DNA from: Sphingomonas sp. HITSZ_GF
GTDB taxonomy: Bacteria; Pseudomonadota; Alphaproteobacteria; Sphingomonadales; Sphingomonadaceae
Direction of reading: 5' to 3'
Length of the DNA stretch: 64,000 nt
Assembly: GCF_029543155.1 (NCBI RefSeq)
Contig: NZ_JARQXA010000001.1
Span: 1,054,001 to 1,118,000, forward strand
The position numbers and the translations under genes were made by a program. The notes beneath the pieces are model-generated. The model saw nothing but the letters and a program-made list of their open reading frames with translations, had not been told where the DNA came from and did no database searches. Positions within the stretch are counted from its first letter, which is position 1; every line of letters begins with the position of its first letter. Below, piece by piece: positions 8,068 to 17,510 of the stretch.

Positions 8068-11000
8068 ATGACTTTTCACCGCAACGCGGCAACGATCCTC
8101 GCATCGAGCGTCTGCATCGCAGCGATGGCGACGCCTGCCAGCGCACAGCAGCGGATGTTCAACATCCCCGCCGGCAGCCTGAAGCAGGCGCTGGACGCAT
8201 ATGGCCGCCAGTCCGGCAAGCAGCTCATCTACAAGTCCGACGAGGTGAAGGGCGCACGGAGTGCGGGCGCCAGCGGCATGCACTCCGCCGACGATGCCCT
8301 TGCGGCGATCCTGGCAGGCACCGGCTTCGTAGTGCGCCGGGACGCAAGCGGCGCGCTGGCGATCGTGCGCGGGCAGACTGCCGATGCCGATGTCCCTGAA
8401 GAAAAGGGCGTCGCGGACATCCTGGTCACCGGCACCCGCTCGCAGAATGCGGACGTGGTGCGGACCCGCGACGATGTGCAGCCTTATGTGGTCATTCCGG
8501 CGGAGGAAATCAGCCGCTCCGGCGCCACCAATCTCGAACAGTTCCTGCAGCGCCGCCTGCCGATGAATTCGCAGCGGACGACGACCAGCCAGGCGAACAC
8601 CAATGCGGGGCTGATCTCGCTGCGCGGCCTTAGCTCCGCGCAGACGCTGATCCTGGTCGATGGCCGGCGCATGCCCAGCGTAGGCATCTCCACCGGGTCG
8701 TTCGGACAGCCGAACATCAACGGAATTTCGCTTTCCTCGATCGAGCGGATCGAGATCCTGCCCGCCACCGCCGGCGGCATCTATGGCGGCGGCGCGACGG
8801 GCGGCGTGATCAACATCATCCTCAAGCGCGATCCGGGGCTCACGATCGACGCCGCCTATGGCAACACCAGCCGCTGGGATTCGGACAATGCGCGCATCAG
8901 CGTGAATGGCGGCTTCTCGCTAGAGGGCGGCAAGACGCGCGTGACCTTCGGCGCGACCCGCTCGACTCAGAGCGGCCTTGCGGTATCTGATCGCAGCTTC
9001 CAGCGCGACGCGCGCGCGCTCAACTGGCAAAATCGCCCCGCCGATTTCTCGACGCCGATCTATGCCTCGACGCCGAACATCTGCGCAGTCGCGTCCGCAA
9101 CGGCCACCACCTGCTCCGCCACCACGCTCCTAACCCTGAAATCTGCTTATGGCGGCACCGCGCTCAACAGCGCCTATGCCAGCGTCCCCGCCAGCTATGC
9201 GGGCGTAGCCGTCGATGGCGTTGCGGGTCTGGTCGCGACTGCGGGCCAGCCCAATTTCGATTCCGTGCCCGGCGGCCAGTCGCTCTACGCGAGCCAGAAT
9301 CTTCAATCCTATCTGGGATCGATCCGCCGCAAGTTCGGCAACAGCGTCGAAGTCTATGTCGACGGCGGCTGGGACCGGACGGTCACGAAGGATCGCTCGC
9401 TGAACCTGGCTTCAGTGACGCTGCCGTCGACCGACGCCAACAATCCGTTCAGCCAGAATATCCGCGTCAGCATCCCGCTGCCCAATCTGCCGATCACCAG
9501 CGTGCGCGAAATCGAGAATGCGCGGATCGGCGGCGGCGTGATCGTGCATCTGCCGACCAAGGGAACGATCGCGCTGGAAAAGACCTGGTCGGAGGGGCGC
9601 AACGCGTCGAGGACCGAAGGCTCCTACAGCTCGTCGCTTACCGGTGCCGCGGTGACGACCTATCTTCGCACGGTTGCGCTGAGCGATGTCTTTGCCAGCT
9701 TTCCCGACACCACGGCTGTCCTTGGCGCCGCCGATCGCAATGCGAGCGGGCCGATCCGCGTCACGCAGGACACGACCACGCTGCGCTTCGCCCAGCCCTT
9801 TTTTCGGCTGCCCGGCGGCAGCCTGACGCTGTCCGGTTATCTTGAGCAGCGGATCGAGCGCGCGCTGGCGAGCACCGCGTTATTCGTCACCCCTACCACC
9901 AGCTCCTATACCTGGTACGCGCCAAAGCGCCGCCGTGTGAACTCGGCCTATAGCGAACTCCGCGCACCGATCTTCTCGCCGGGCAACGACGTGTTCCTGA
10001 TGAACGAACTCGAGCTGTTCGGGTCGATCCGCTACGACGACTATCGCTCGACGCGCGCCAACGGCTCGGGTAGCTATTCCGTCACCTCGCTCGACGGCCC
10101 CTTCCCCTCCTACACCACCGTCACCAACAAGGTGTCGGCGACCAGCTACACCGCCGGCGTGAAATATTCGCCGATCCGCGACATCGCGTTCCGCGCCAGC
10201 TACGGCACCGGCTTCCTGCCGCCCGATCTCAGCCAGATCACGACATCGTCGACCATCGCCAACCTCTCGCCCAACACCGACCCCCGGCGCGGCAACACCC
10301 CGCTCGGCACGGCAGTGACGATCCTTCTTGGCGGCTCGCCCGATCTCAAGCCCGAAAAGTCGAAGAGCTTCTCCGCCGGCGCCGTCCTGACGCCCCGTTT
10401 CCTCGACGGATTTCGGGTATCGCTCGACTTCACGCATATCAGCAAGTCGGACGAACTGGGCACCATTTCGATCGCCAACCTGCTGCTGCGGGAGGCGGAG
10501 TTTCCCGGCCTGATCGTCCGCGGCGCCAATCTTCCGACCGACCCCGCCGGGTGGGCCGGCCCGATCACGTCGATCTCGAACGCCTCCTTCAACGTCGCCA
10601 AGACCGAAGTGAAGGCATGGGACCTCCAGTTCGACTACCGCTTCGGCAACAAGTCGATCGGCATGTTCCGTCCCTATGTGATCGGCACCTACCAGACGCT
10701 GCTGATGCGGCAGGTGCTGTCGACCGATGCGCAGATCAATACGGTCGGCGCGGGTGACGGCGCGCCGTTGCGCTGGAAGGGCAATTTCGGCGTGGATTGG
10801 GACAAAGGCCCGCTGGCAATCTCGTGGAACGCCCAATTCTTCGACAAATATCGGATCTGCGCCGCCACGCTTGCGGCCGCATCCTGCGCCCCGATCGAAC
10901 AGCGCCAGGGATCGCAGTTCGTCCCCAGCCAGCTCTACAACGACCTGATCATCCAGTTTGATTTCGGGCAGCGTGACGGCGGGCTTTTCGAAGCGCTGTC

Positions 11001-11142
11001 GAACACAAAGCTTACCCTGAGCGTATTCAATATCTTCGACAAGCGCCCCCCGCTCCTCGCGACGACCTCGCTCACCGGTTACGATTTCAACGGGGATCCC
11101 CGGCTGCGGCGATTTCAGCTGGGCCTGTCGAAGGCGTTCTGA
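8068..11142 (+). CDS. TonB-dependent outer-membrane receptor with STN signalling domain
   Basis: 1024 aa. Signal peptide (MTFHRNAATILASSVCIAAM, cleavage near ASA-Q). Residues ~30-80 form the STN domain (FNIPAGSLKQALDAYGRQSG) that signals to FecR. The plug domain follows (VIPAEEISRSGATNLEQFLQ, LISLRGLSSAQTLILVDGRR) and a large beta-barrel ends in Phe (LRRFQLGLSKAF). The ATG at 8068 follows a GGGGGGAC ribosome site; a GTG at 8038 is in frame but upstream of the signal peptide. With the preceding sigma/anti-sigma genes it forms a FecA-like surface sensing system. The substrate is unknown; the linked peptidase suggests a peptide or peptide-bound nutrient. Confidence 0.92.
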   Translation: MTFHRNAATILASSVCIAAMATPASAQQRMFNIPAGSLKQALDAYGRQSGKQLIYKSDEVKGARSAGASGMHSADDALAAILAGTGFVVRRDASGALAIVRGQTADADVPEEKGVADILVTGTRSQNADVVRTRDDVQPYVVIPAEEISRSGATNLEQFLQRRLPMNSQRTTTSQANTNAGLISLRGLSSAQTLILVDGRRMPSVGISTGSFGQPNINGISLSSIERIEILPATAGGIYGGGATGGVINIILKRDPGLTIDAAYGNTSRWDSDNARISVNGGFSLEGGKTRVTFGATRSTQSGLAVSDRSFQRDARALNWQNRPADFSTPIYASTPNICAVASATATTCSATTLLTLKSAYGGTALNSAYASVPASYAGVAVDGVAGLVATAGQPNFDSVPGGQSLYASQNLQSYLGSIRRKFGNSVEVYVDGGWDRTVTKDRSLNLASVTLPSTDANNPFSQNIRVSIPLPNLPITSVREIENARIGGGVIVHLPTKGTIALEKTWSEGRNASRTEGSYSSSLTGAAVTTYLRTVALSDVFASFPDTTAVLGAADRNASGPIRVTQDTTTLRFAQPFFRLPGGSLTLSGYLEQRIERALASTALFVTPTTSSYTWYAPKRRRVNSAYSELRAPIFSPGNDVFLMNELELFGSIRYDDYRSTRANGSGSYSVTSLDGPFPSYTTVTNKVSATSYTAGVKYSPIRDIAFRASYGTGFLPPDLSQITTSSTIANLSPNTDPRRGNTPLGTAVTILLGGSPDLKPEKSKSFSAGAVLTPRFLDGFRVSLDFTHISKSDELGTISIANLLLREAEFPGLIVRGANLPTDPAGWAGPITSISNASFNVAKTEVKAWDLQFDYRFGNKSIGMFRPYVIGTYQTLLMRQVLSTDAQINTVGAGDGAPLRWKGNFGVDWDKGPLAISWNAQFFDKYRICAATLAAASCAPIEQRQGSQFVPSQLYNDLIIQFDFGQRDGGLFEALSNTKLTLSVFNIFDKRPPLLATTSLTGYDFNGDPRLRRFQLGLSKAF

Positions 11143-11315
11143 ACAGCGTGGCTGAGCGCGGCTGCCGGGAACAAGCTCGGTGGCCGCACTCCTCCGAAAG
11201 CATGAAAGCTCTTGGAAGCGCGTGATGCCCTTCTGGAGCGTTCCTGCATGGGGCCACTCCGGGGGTTCGTGGCCAAGGCAGCGTTCGGGATCGCGCCAAT
11301 AGATTGCGCCAGGAC
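11143..11315. other. Intergenic region between convergent genes, no recognisable element
   Basis: 173 nt between the receptor stop and the stop of the guanine deaminase gene. No T-tract terminator or repeat could be identified by eye. Open frames crossing it have no family resemblance. Confidence 0.4.
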
Positions 11316-12605
11316 CTACATGCCGCCCCGTGCATGCGCGCGGCGGCCGCGCAGATAGGTTGCCGCCACGGCGCGGTCGTCGCCCAGTACCTGCAGCGCG
11401 AAGAGGCGATCGTGGAGCGGGGCGCCGGCGGTGCGCCGCGCGAGCAGCGGCGTCGATTCCGGATCGAGCAGGATGAAGTCCGCCTCCTGCCCTGGAAGCA
11501 GCGCGCCGACACGGTCGGCAATGCCCATCACCCGCGCGCCCCCCATGGTCGCGAGATGGAGCGCTCGGAACGGATCGAGGCTGCAGCCCCGGAGCTGGCA
11601 GACCTTATAGGCCTCGCCCAGCGTGTGGAGCACCGAGAAGCTCGTCCCCGCCCCGATATCGGTACCCATGCCGATCTTCACGCCGAAGCGGTCGGCGGCC
11701 GCCGCGAGATCGAACAACCCCGATCCCAGGAACAGGTTGCTGGTCGGGCAGAAGGCGATCCCCGCACCCGCCTCCGCCATGCGGCCGAGCGCGCGGTCGC
11801 TCATATGGACGCAGTGCGCGAACACCGATCGCGGGCCGACCAGCCCGAAGCGGTCATAGACGTCGAGATAGTCCACCGCATCGGCGAAGCGCGCGCCCAC
11901 CGCCGCGATCTCGCCCATGTTCTCCGAGAGGTGCGTGTGCATCAGCACCTCGGGATGCGCCGCGCAGATCGCGCCGGCATCGGCAAGCTGCGCGTCGCTC
12001 GAGGTGACCGCGAAGCGCGGGGTTACCGCATAGCCGAGCCGCCCGCGGCCGCGCCAGCGCGCGATCAGCGCCTCGGTCTCCGCCCGCCCCTGCGCCACAT
12101 CGTCGCGCAGGCCCTCCGGGCCGAGGTCCATCAGCACCTTGCCGGAGACGATGCGCATGTCGCGGGCGAGCGCCGCATCGAACAGCGCGTCGACCGAGGC
12201 GGCATGGACCGTGGCGAATACCAGCGCGCTCGTGGTGCCGTTGCGCAGCAATTCGTCGAGGAAGAAGGCGGCGACGCCCTCGGCATGCGCACGGTCGGCA
12301 AAGGCCTGTTCGGCCGGGAAGATGTGTCGTTCGAGCCATTGCAGCAGCTGCTCGCCGTGCGAGGCGATCCGCCCGGTCTGCGGATAATGGACGTGCGCAT
12401 CGACGAAGCCGGGGACAAGCAGCCCGGCCAGCGCCTCGGTTTCGACGCCCGCAAAACGCCCGGCCAGCGCGGCATGATCGCCGCACGCGACGACCAGGCC
12501 GTCCTCGACCACCAGCAGCCCGTCGGGGAAATGGCGCACCGCGCCCGGCCCGGCGGTCGCCGGATCCTCGGGCACGCTCAGGATTTCGGCACGAAAGGCC
12601 TTCAC
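11316..12605 (-). CDS. guaD: Guanine deaminase
   Basis: 429 aa amidohydrolase that converts guanine to xanthine and ammonia. The metal site begins with the HxH motif at His71/His73 (VPGFVDAHVHYPQTGRIASH); further ligands lie in MHTHLSENMGE, FAHCVHMSD and GMGTDIGAGTSFS, and CPTSNLFLGSG is typical of guanine deaminases. The start is a GTG at 12605 overlapping the xdhC stop (GTGA). It is the last gene of the long minus-strand purine cluster and feeds xanthine to the dehydrogenase encoded just before it. Confidence 0.93.
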   Translation of the reverse strand: MKAFRAEILSVPEDPATAGPGAVRHFPDGLLVVEDGLVVACGDHAALAGRFAGVETEALAGLLVPGFVDAHVHYPQTGRIASHGEQLLQWLERHIFPAEQAFADRAHAEGVAAFFLDELLRNGTTSALVFATVHAASVDALFDAALARDMRIVSGKVLMDLGPEGLRDDVAQGRAETEALIARWRGRGRLGYAVTPRFAVTSSDAQLADAGAICAAHPEVLMHTHLSENMGEIAAVGARFADAVDYLDVYDRFGLVGPRSVFAHCVHMSDRALGRMAEAGAGIAFCPTSNLFLGSGLFDLAAAADRFGVKIGMGTDIGAGTSFSVLHTLGEAYKVCQLRGCSLDPFRALHLATMGGARVMGIADRVGALLPGQEADFILLDPESTPLLARRTAGAPLHDRLFALQVLGDDRAVAATYLRGRRAHARGGM

Positions 12606-13534
12606 GCTCCGGTCTCCAGCATCAGCAGTTGCGCGATCACGGCGATCGCGATGATGTCGGGCGCCTTGTCCTCGATGCCCGGCACGCCGATCGGGCAGGT
12701 CAGCCGCGCGGTATCGAGCTGCTCCTCGTTCAGGCGCTTGAGGAAGCGGGCGCGCTTGGTGTCCGATCCGATCAGCCCGACAAACGCCGCCTGCGAGCGC
12801 AACGCGGCGGCGGTGATCCGGTAATCGAGCCCATGATCATGGGTGAAGACCAGCACCGCCGATCCGGGCTCGGCCTGCTCGGCACAGGCGACCATCGCAT
12901 CCTCGTCCTGCAGCGACACGCCGGGGATCGCCCGGTTCTCGCGCGGATCGAACCAGGAAAGGCGGAACGGCAGGCGCGGCAGGCGCTGGGCGATGGCAAC
13001 GCCGACATGGCCGGCACCGAACATCAGCAATGCCCGCTGGGCGCGGCGATCGTCCGGCTCGATGAAGCTGGTGCCGGGCCCCGGCTTCTCGGCACGCGGC
13101 GGCAACGGCGTCGGCACGCCCGATTCGGCATATTCGGCGGGCACCCGGTCGATCCGGTCGGGGCCCACGATTAGCGAGGCAACCGCCTTGCGGCGCTCGA
13201 CATAGTCGGTCCAGTCCCACCCATCGGGATCGTGCGCGACATGCTCGAGCAGCAGCCGCACCTGGCCGCCGCAGCACTGGCCGAGCAGCGGGCCCAGCGG
13301 CCAGTCCTGCACGCGCCAGCTCCCCGGCGGCAGATCGAGCAGCTTGCGCGCCTGCTCGATCGCGCGATGCTCGAGCGCGCCGCCACCGATCGTGCCGATG
13401 CTGTCGCCGGCGGTCACCGTCATCCGGGTACCGGCGCGGCGCGGCGCCGAGCCTTCGGTCGACAGCACGGTCACCAGCGCGGCGGATTCATGGCCACGCG
13501 CGGCACGCAGCGCCTCCAGCCAGTCGGGAATCAT
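12602..13534 (-). CDS. xdhC: Xanthine dehydrogenase accessory protein XdhC (molybdenum cofactor sulfuration/insertion)
   Basis: 310 aa from the ATG at 13534, which overlaps the xdhB stop by 4 nt (ATGA). The N-terminal XdhC/CoxI part has TVLSTEGSAPRRAGTRM and GTIGGGALEH and a Cys pair (GQCCGGQ); the C-terminal half is Rossmann-like (LMFGAGHVGVAIA) with VFTHDHGLDYRI and FVGLIGSDTKRARFLKRL. XdhC binds the molybdenum cofactor and helps load it, sulfurated, into XdhB. The open frame reaches further upstream to 13735, but that part lies inside xdhB and has no XdhC similarity. Confidence 0.92.
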   Translation of the reverse strand: MIPDWLEALRAARGHESAALVTVLSTEGSAPRRAGTRMTVTAGDSIGTIGGGALEHRAIEQARKLLDLPPGSWRVQDWPLGPLLGQCCGGQVRLLLEHVAHDPDGWDWTDYVERRKAVASLIVGPDRIDRVPAEYAESGVPTPLPPRAEKPGPGTSFIEPDDRRAQRALLMFGAGHVGVAIAQRLPRLPFRLSWFDPRENRAIPGVSLQDEDAMVACAEQAEPGSAVLVFTHDHGLDYRITAAALRSQAAFVGLIGSDTKRARFLKRLNEEQLDTARLTCPIGVPGIEDKAPDIIAIAVIAQLLMLETGA

Positions 13535-15822
13535 CGCCCGCGCAGCTCCTGCACCGCCGCGAGGATGCGCTCGGGCGTGGCGGGCGCATCGAGCTTCGGC
13601 AGCCCCTTGCCCGGCGCGGCCGCCGCAACCGCATGGGTGAGCGCGGAGAAGACCGAGATCGCCAGCATGAAGGGCGGCTCGCCGACGGCCTTGGAACGGT
13701 GGATGGTCGGCTCGACGTTCCGCCCAGGCTCCCACAGCGCGATGTCCATATGCGCCGGACGGTCGTTGGCGGTCGGGATCTTGTAGGTCGAGGGCGCGTG
13801 GGTGAGCAGCCGCCCGCGTCCGTCATAGACGAGCTCCTCGGTGGTCAGCCAGCCCATGCCCTGGATGAAGGCGCCCTCGATCTGGCCGAGGTCGATCGCC
13901 GGATTGAGCGATCGGCCGACATCGTGGAGCACGTCGACCGCGACGACCTTGTGCTCGCCGGTCAGCGTGTCGATCACCACTTCGGAGAGCGCCGCGCCAT
14001 AGGCGAAGTAGAGGAAGGGCCGCCCGCGATGGCTGGGCCGGTCATAGGCGATGTGCGGCGTCGCGTAGAAGCCGGTCGCGGCGAGCGAGACCCGGGCGAG
14101 GTGGGCACGGCGGCAGAGATCGTCGAAGCTGCACGACTGGTCGCCGCTGACGACCAGCCCGCCCAGGAACTCCACCGCCTCCGCATCGCAGCCGAAGATC
14201 GACGCCGCCAGATCGGCGAGCCGCCCGCGGATCGTGGCGGCGGCGTTGAAGGCGGCCATGCCGTTGAGGTCGGCGCCCGAGGAAGCCGCCGTGGCGGAGG
14301 TGTTGGGCACCTTGTCCGTCCGGGTCGAGGTGATGCGGACCCGCCCGACATCGACGCCGAACACATCGGCGACCACCTGCGCCACCTTGATGTAGAGCCC
14401 CTGCCCCATCTCGGTGCCGCCATGGTTGAGCTGGACCGAGCCGTCGGCATAGACCAGCACCAGCGCGCCGGCCTGGTTGAGATGGGTGGTGGTGAAGCTG
14501 ATTCCGAACTTGACCGGGGTGAGCGCCAGCCCGCGCTTGAGCACCTTGTGGCTGGCATTGAACGCCGCGACCGCCTCAACCCGCTCGGCATAGCCGGCCT
14601 TGGCCGCCAGGTCCGCGATCAGCTCGGGCGCGACATTGTCGGCAACCGTCATGTGATAGGGCGTGACGTCGCGGCCGGGGCCGTAGAGATTGGCCTGGCG
14701 CACTGCCAGCGCATCCCGGCCGAGATGCGCGGCGATCGCATCCATCACCCGCTCGATCGCGATCATCCCCTGCGGCCCGCCAAACCCGCGAAACGCGGTG
14801 TTCGAGACGGTGTTGGTCTTCAGCCGATGGCTGACGATCTCCACCGCGGGCAGGAAATAGCAATTGTCGGCATGGAACATCGCCCGGTCGTTGATCGCCG
14901 GCGACAGGTCGAAGGTGGCGCCGCAGCGCGAGGCGAGCTCGATGCGGATGCCCTGTACCCGCCCCTCGTCGTCGAACCCGACATCATAGCCCGCGGTAAA
15001 GTCGTGGCGCTTGCCGGTCACCATCATGTCGTCGTCGCGGTCGGCGCGGAACTTCGCCGGGCGCCCGGTCTTCGCCGCGACCAGCGCGCAGGCCGCCGCA
15101 AAGGCCGCCGCCTGCGTCTCCTTGCCGCCGAACGCACCACCCATGCGCCGCACCTCGACCGTCACTTCGGCGTGCGACGTGCCGAGCAGATGCGCGACGA
15201 GGTGCGAGATTTCGCTGGGGTGCTGGGTGGAGCTGATGATGTGCACTGCGCCCTGCTCGCCCGGGATGGCGATCGCGGCCTGGCCCTCGAGGTAGAAATG
15301 CTCCTGCCCGCCCATTTCGAAGCTGCCCGAGACGCGGTGGGTCGCCGCGGCAAGCGCCGCATCGGCATCGCCGCGCGCCATGCACTGGCTCGCTTCGATC
15401 AGCGATCCCGCGGCCTGCGCCTCGGCGATCGAGACCAGCGCCGGGCGCGGCTCGAACACCGCCTTGCCCAGCCGCGCGGCGCGGCGGGCGGCACGCGTGC
15501 TGGTCGCGGCGACGAGGAACAGCGGCTGGCCATGGAACAGCACCTCGCCATCGGCGAGCAGCCGATCGTCATGCACCACCGGGCCGATATTGTTCTCGCC
15601 CGGAATATCGGCGGCGGTGAACACCGCGACGACGCCGGGCGCCGCCCGCACCGCGTCGAGATCGAGCGAAACCAGCCGGGCATGGCCTTCGGCGGCGAGG
15701 CCGAAGGCGCAGTGGAGCATGCCGGGCAGTTCGGGCAGGTCGTCGACATAGGCGGCGCTGCCGGCGACGTGCAGCGGCGCGCTGTCATGCGGGATCGAGC
15801 GGTGGACGGCAGGCTCAGCCAT
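13531..15822 (-). CDS. xdhB: Xanthine dehydrogenase, molybdopterin-binding large subunit
   Basis: 763 aa. It oxidises hypoxanthine/xanthine to urate at the molybdenum centre. Recognisable segments are AAYVDDLPELPGMLH, QEHFYLEGQAAIA, RRMGGAFGGKE and SRCGATFDLS, with LNHGGTEMGQGLYIKVAQ and AVGEPPFMLA, the last holding the catalytic Glu near 715. The length is normal for the XdhB part of two-subunit enzymes. The start overlaps the xdhA end by 8 nt and the stop overlaps xdhC by 4 nt, so the three are translationally coupled. Confidence 0.94.
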   Translation of the reverse strand: MAEPAVHRSIPHDSAPLHVAGSAAYVDDLPELPGMLHCAFGLAAEGHARLVSLDLDAVRAAPGVVAVFTAADIPGENNIGPVVHDDRLLADGEVLFHGQPLFLVAATSTRAARRAARLGKAVFEPRPALVSIAEAQAAGSLIEASQCMARGDADAALAAATHRVSGSFEMGGQEHFYLEGQAAIAIPGEQGAVHIISSTQHPSEISHLVAHLLGTSHAEVTVEVRRMGGAFGGKETQAAAFAAACALVAAKTGRPAKFRADRDDDMMVTGKRHDFTAGYDVGFDDEGRVQGIRIELASRCGATFDLSPAINDRAMFHADNCYFLPAVEIVSHRLKTNTVSNTAFRGFGGPQGMIAIERVMDAIAAHLGRDALAVRQANLYGPGRDVTPYHMTVADNVAPELIADLAAKAGYAERVEAVAAFNASHKVLKRGLALTPVKFGISFTTTHLNQAGALVLVYADGSVQLNHGGTEMGQGLYIKVAQVVADVFGVDVGRVRITSTRTDKVPNTSATAASSGADLNGMAAFNAAATIRGRLADLAASIFGCDAEAVEFLGGLVVSGDQSCSFDDLCRRAHLARVSLAATGFYATPHIAYDRPSHRGRPFLYFAYGAALSEVVIDTLTGEHKVVAVDVLHDVGRSLNPAIDLGQIEGAFIQGMGWLTTEELVYDGRGRLLTHAPSTYKIPTANDRPAHMDIALWEPGRNVEPTIHRSKAVGEPPFMLAISVFSALTHAVAAAAPGKGLPKLDAPATPERILAAVQELRGR

Positions 15823-17191
15823 GGAGCACGCTCACTGCTTCGCTGTCGCCTGCCCAGATGCGGCGGAGCAGGTTGCCCGCCACGGTGCTGCGATAGGCGG
15901 CCGAGCCGCGCAGATCGTCGAGCGGCGCATAGTCTGCCGCCAGCGCACGGGCGGCGGCCTCGACCGTGGCTTCGTTCCAGGGCTGGCCGAGCAAGGCCGC
16001 CTCGCAACCCCGCGCCCGCGCGGGAATGCCCGCCATGCCGCCGAACGCAATCCGCGCATGCGCGACGATCCCATCCTCGATCCGCAGCACGAAGGCGCCG
16101 CACACGCCCGATATGTCGCTGTCGAAGCGCTTGGAGAGCTTGGCGACATGCACGCGCGTTCCCGCTGCCGGGCGCGGAATGGTGATGCGCTCGACAAACT
16201 CGCCGGGCGCGCGGTCCTGCTTGCCATAGGCGAGGAAGAAATCCTCGAGCGGGATCGTCCGCCGCACATCGCCCCGGCGCAGCGTCAACGTGGTGCCCAG
16301 CGCGATCAGCGCCGGCGGCGTGTCCCCGATCGGCGAGCCATTGGCGATATTGCCGCCGATCGTGCCGGCATTGCGCACCTGCACGCCCGCGATCCGCCGC
16401 ACCAGCTCGCCCAGCTCGGGCGCCAGCCGGGTCAGCGCTTCGCGCGCTTCCGAATAGCGCACCGCCGCGCCGAGGATAAGCGCCGCGTCGGTCTCCTCGA
16501 TCGTCCGCAGATCGGCGATGTCGCCGATGAACACCGTGGGGCCAAGGTCGCGATGCTGCTTGGTGACCCACAGTCCGACATCGGTCGCCCCCGCGACGAT
16601 CCGCGTCTCGGGCTCGGCGAGCAGCCGCGCCGCGAGTTCGTCGCCGGTACGGGGATTGTCATAGGCCGGCTCAAGCGCGCGCAGCTGCGCCAGAGTCTCG
16701 CCATCCTCCTCGGCCGCGACGGGCACCGCCTCTCCCGCCGCGAGGATCGGGCCATAGCCTGTGCAGCGGCAGAGATTGCCCGCGAGCACATCGCCCACCG
16801 GCACCTGTTCGGTGCCCAGCGCGCCGGCGCAGCGCCCGACCAGCGACATCACGATCCCCGGCGTGCAAAAGCCGCATTGCGACCCGTGCCGGTCGATCAT
16901 CTCGCGCTGGACCGGATGGCAGCCGCCCAGGCTCTCCACCGTGCGCAGCGCCTTGCCATCGAGCATCGGCAGGAAGGTGATGCAGGCATTGACCGCGCGC
17001 CACTGCACCCGCTCGTCCGCCGCCTCGCCGAGCAACACGGTGCAGGCGCCGCAATCGCCCTCGGCACAGCCTTCCTTGGTGCCGGTGCGGCGCAGCTTGT
17101 AGCGCAGCAGCTCGAGCACGGTCAGCGTCGGATCCGAGGCGTCCGCGGTGACGGTCTCTCCGTCGAGCAGGAAGCGGATCTCAGCTGCCAC
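15815..17191 (-). CDS. xdhA: Xanthine dehydrogenase small subunit (2Fe-2S and FAD domains)
   Basis: 458 aa. Residues 1-160 hold two [2Fe-2S] centres: Cys42, 47, 50 and 70, then Cys106, 109, 141 and 143 (CGFCTPG and [10 protein letters not shown]). Residues ~190-458 are the FAD-binding domain ([40 protein letters not shown]). It passes electrons from XdhB to NAD. I place the start at the GTG at 17191, which gives the usual N-terminus [11 protein letters not shown] and overlaps the uraH stop region; the open frame extends to 17233 without similarity. Confidence 0.93.
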   Translation of the reverse strand: MAAEIRFLLDGETVTADASDPTLTVLELLRYKLRRTGTKEGCAEGDCGACTVLLGEAADERVQWRAVNACITFLPMLDGKALRTVESLGGCHPVQREMIDRHGSQCGFCTPGIVMSLVGRCAGALGTEQVPVGDVLAGNLCRCTGYGPILAAGEAVPVAAEEDGETLAQLRALEPAYDNPRTGDELAARLLAEPETRIVAGATDVGLWVTKQHRDLGPTVFIGDIADLRTIEETDAALILGAAVRYSEAREALTRLAPELGELVRRIAGVQVRNAGTIGGNIANGSPIGDTPPALIALGTTLTLRRGDVRRTIPLEDFFLAYGKQDRAPGEFVERITIPRPAAGTRVHVAKLSKRFDSDISGVCGAFVLRIEDGIVAHARIAFGGMAGIPARARGCEAALLGQPWNEATVEAAARALAADYAPLDDLRGSAAYRSTVAGNLLRRIWAGDSEAVSVLHG

Positions 17192-17510
17192 GGTAGGTCG
17201 AATAGCTGAAGGGGCTGACGAGCAGCGGGACATGATAGTGCGACGCCGCTTCAGCGATCCCGAAGGCGATCGTCACGACATCGATGAAGGGCGGATCGGG
17301 CAGCGCCACACCCCGTCCCCGGAAATAGTCGGCGACCCGGAATTCCAGGCTGTACGTGCCCGGATCGAGCGCGGGCATGCCCGGACAGCGGCCATCTTCA
17401 TTGGTCGTGCCGCTGAACAGCTGGCCCGATGTCCCCGACAGGCTCACCGCGACTCCTGCCGCGGGGCAGCCATGCGCAGTATCCAGAACATGCGTCGAAA
17501 GGCTGCTCAT
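17181..17510 (-). CDS. uraH: 5-hydroxyisourate hydrolase (transthyretin-like)
   Basis: 109 aa. Hydrolyses 5-hydroxyisourate to OHCU, the step after urate oxidation. It has the family N-terminus ([20 protein letters not shown]) and C-terminal [20 protein letters not shown]; the Y-R-G-S ending is diagnostic for HIU hydrolases against true transthyretins. The ATG at 17510 overlaps the stop of the upstream flavoprotein gene (ATGA). No secretion signal, so it acts in the cytosol. Confidence 0.95.
   Translation of the reverse strand: MSSLSTHVLDTAHGCPAAGVAVSLSGTSGQLFSGTTNEDGRCPGMPALDPGTYSLEFRVADYFRGRGVALPDPPFIDVVTIAFGIAEAASHYHVPLLVSPFSYSTYRGS

Noticed and set aside
13633..16185. 850-codon plus-strand open frame antisense to xdhB and xdhA
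   Set aside because: Antisense shadow; the opposite strand has unambiguous xanthine dehydrogenase motifs.
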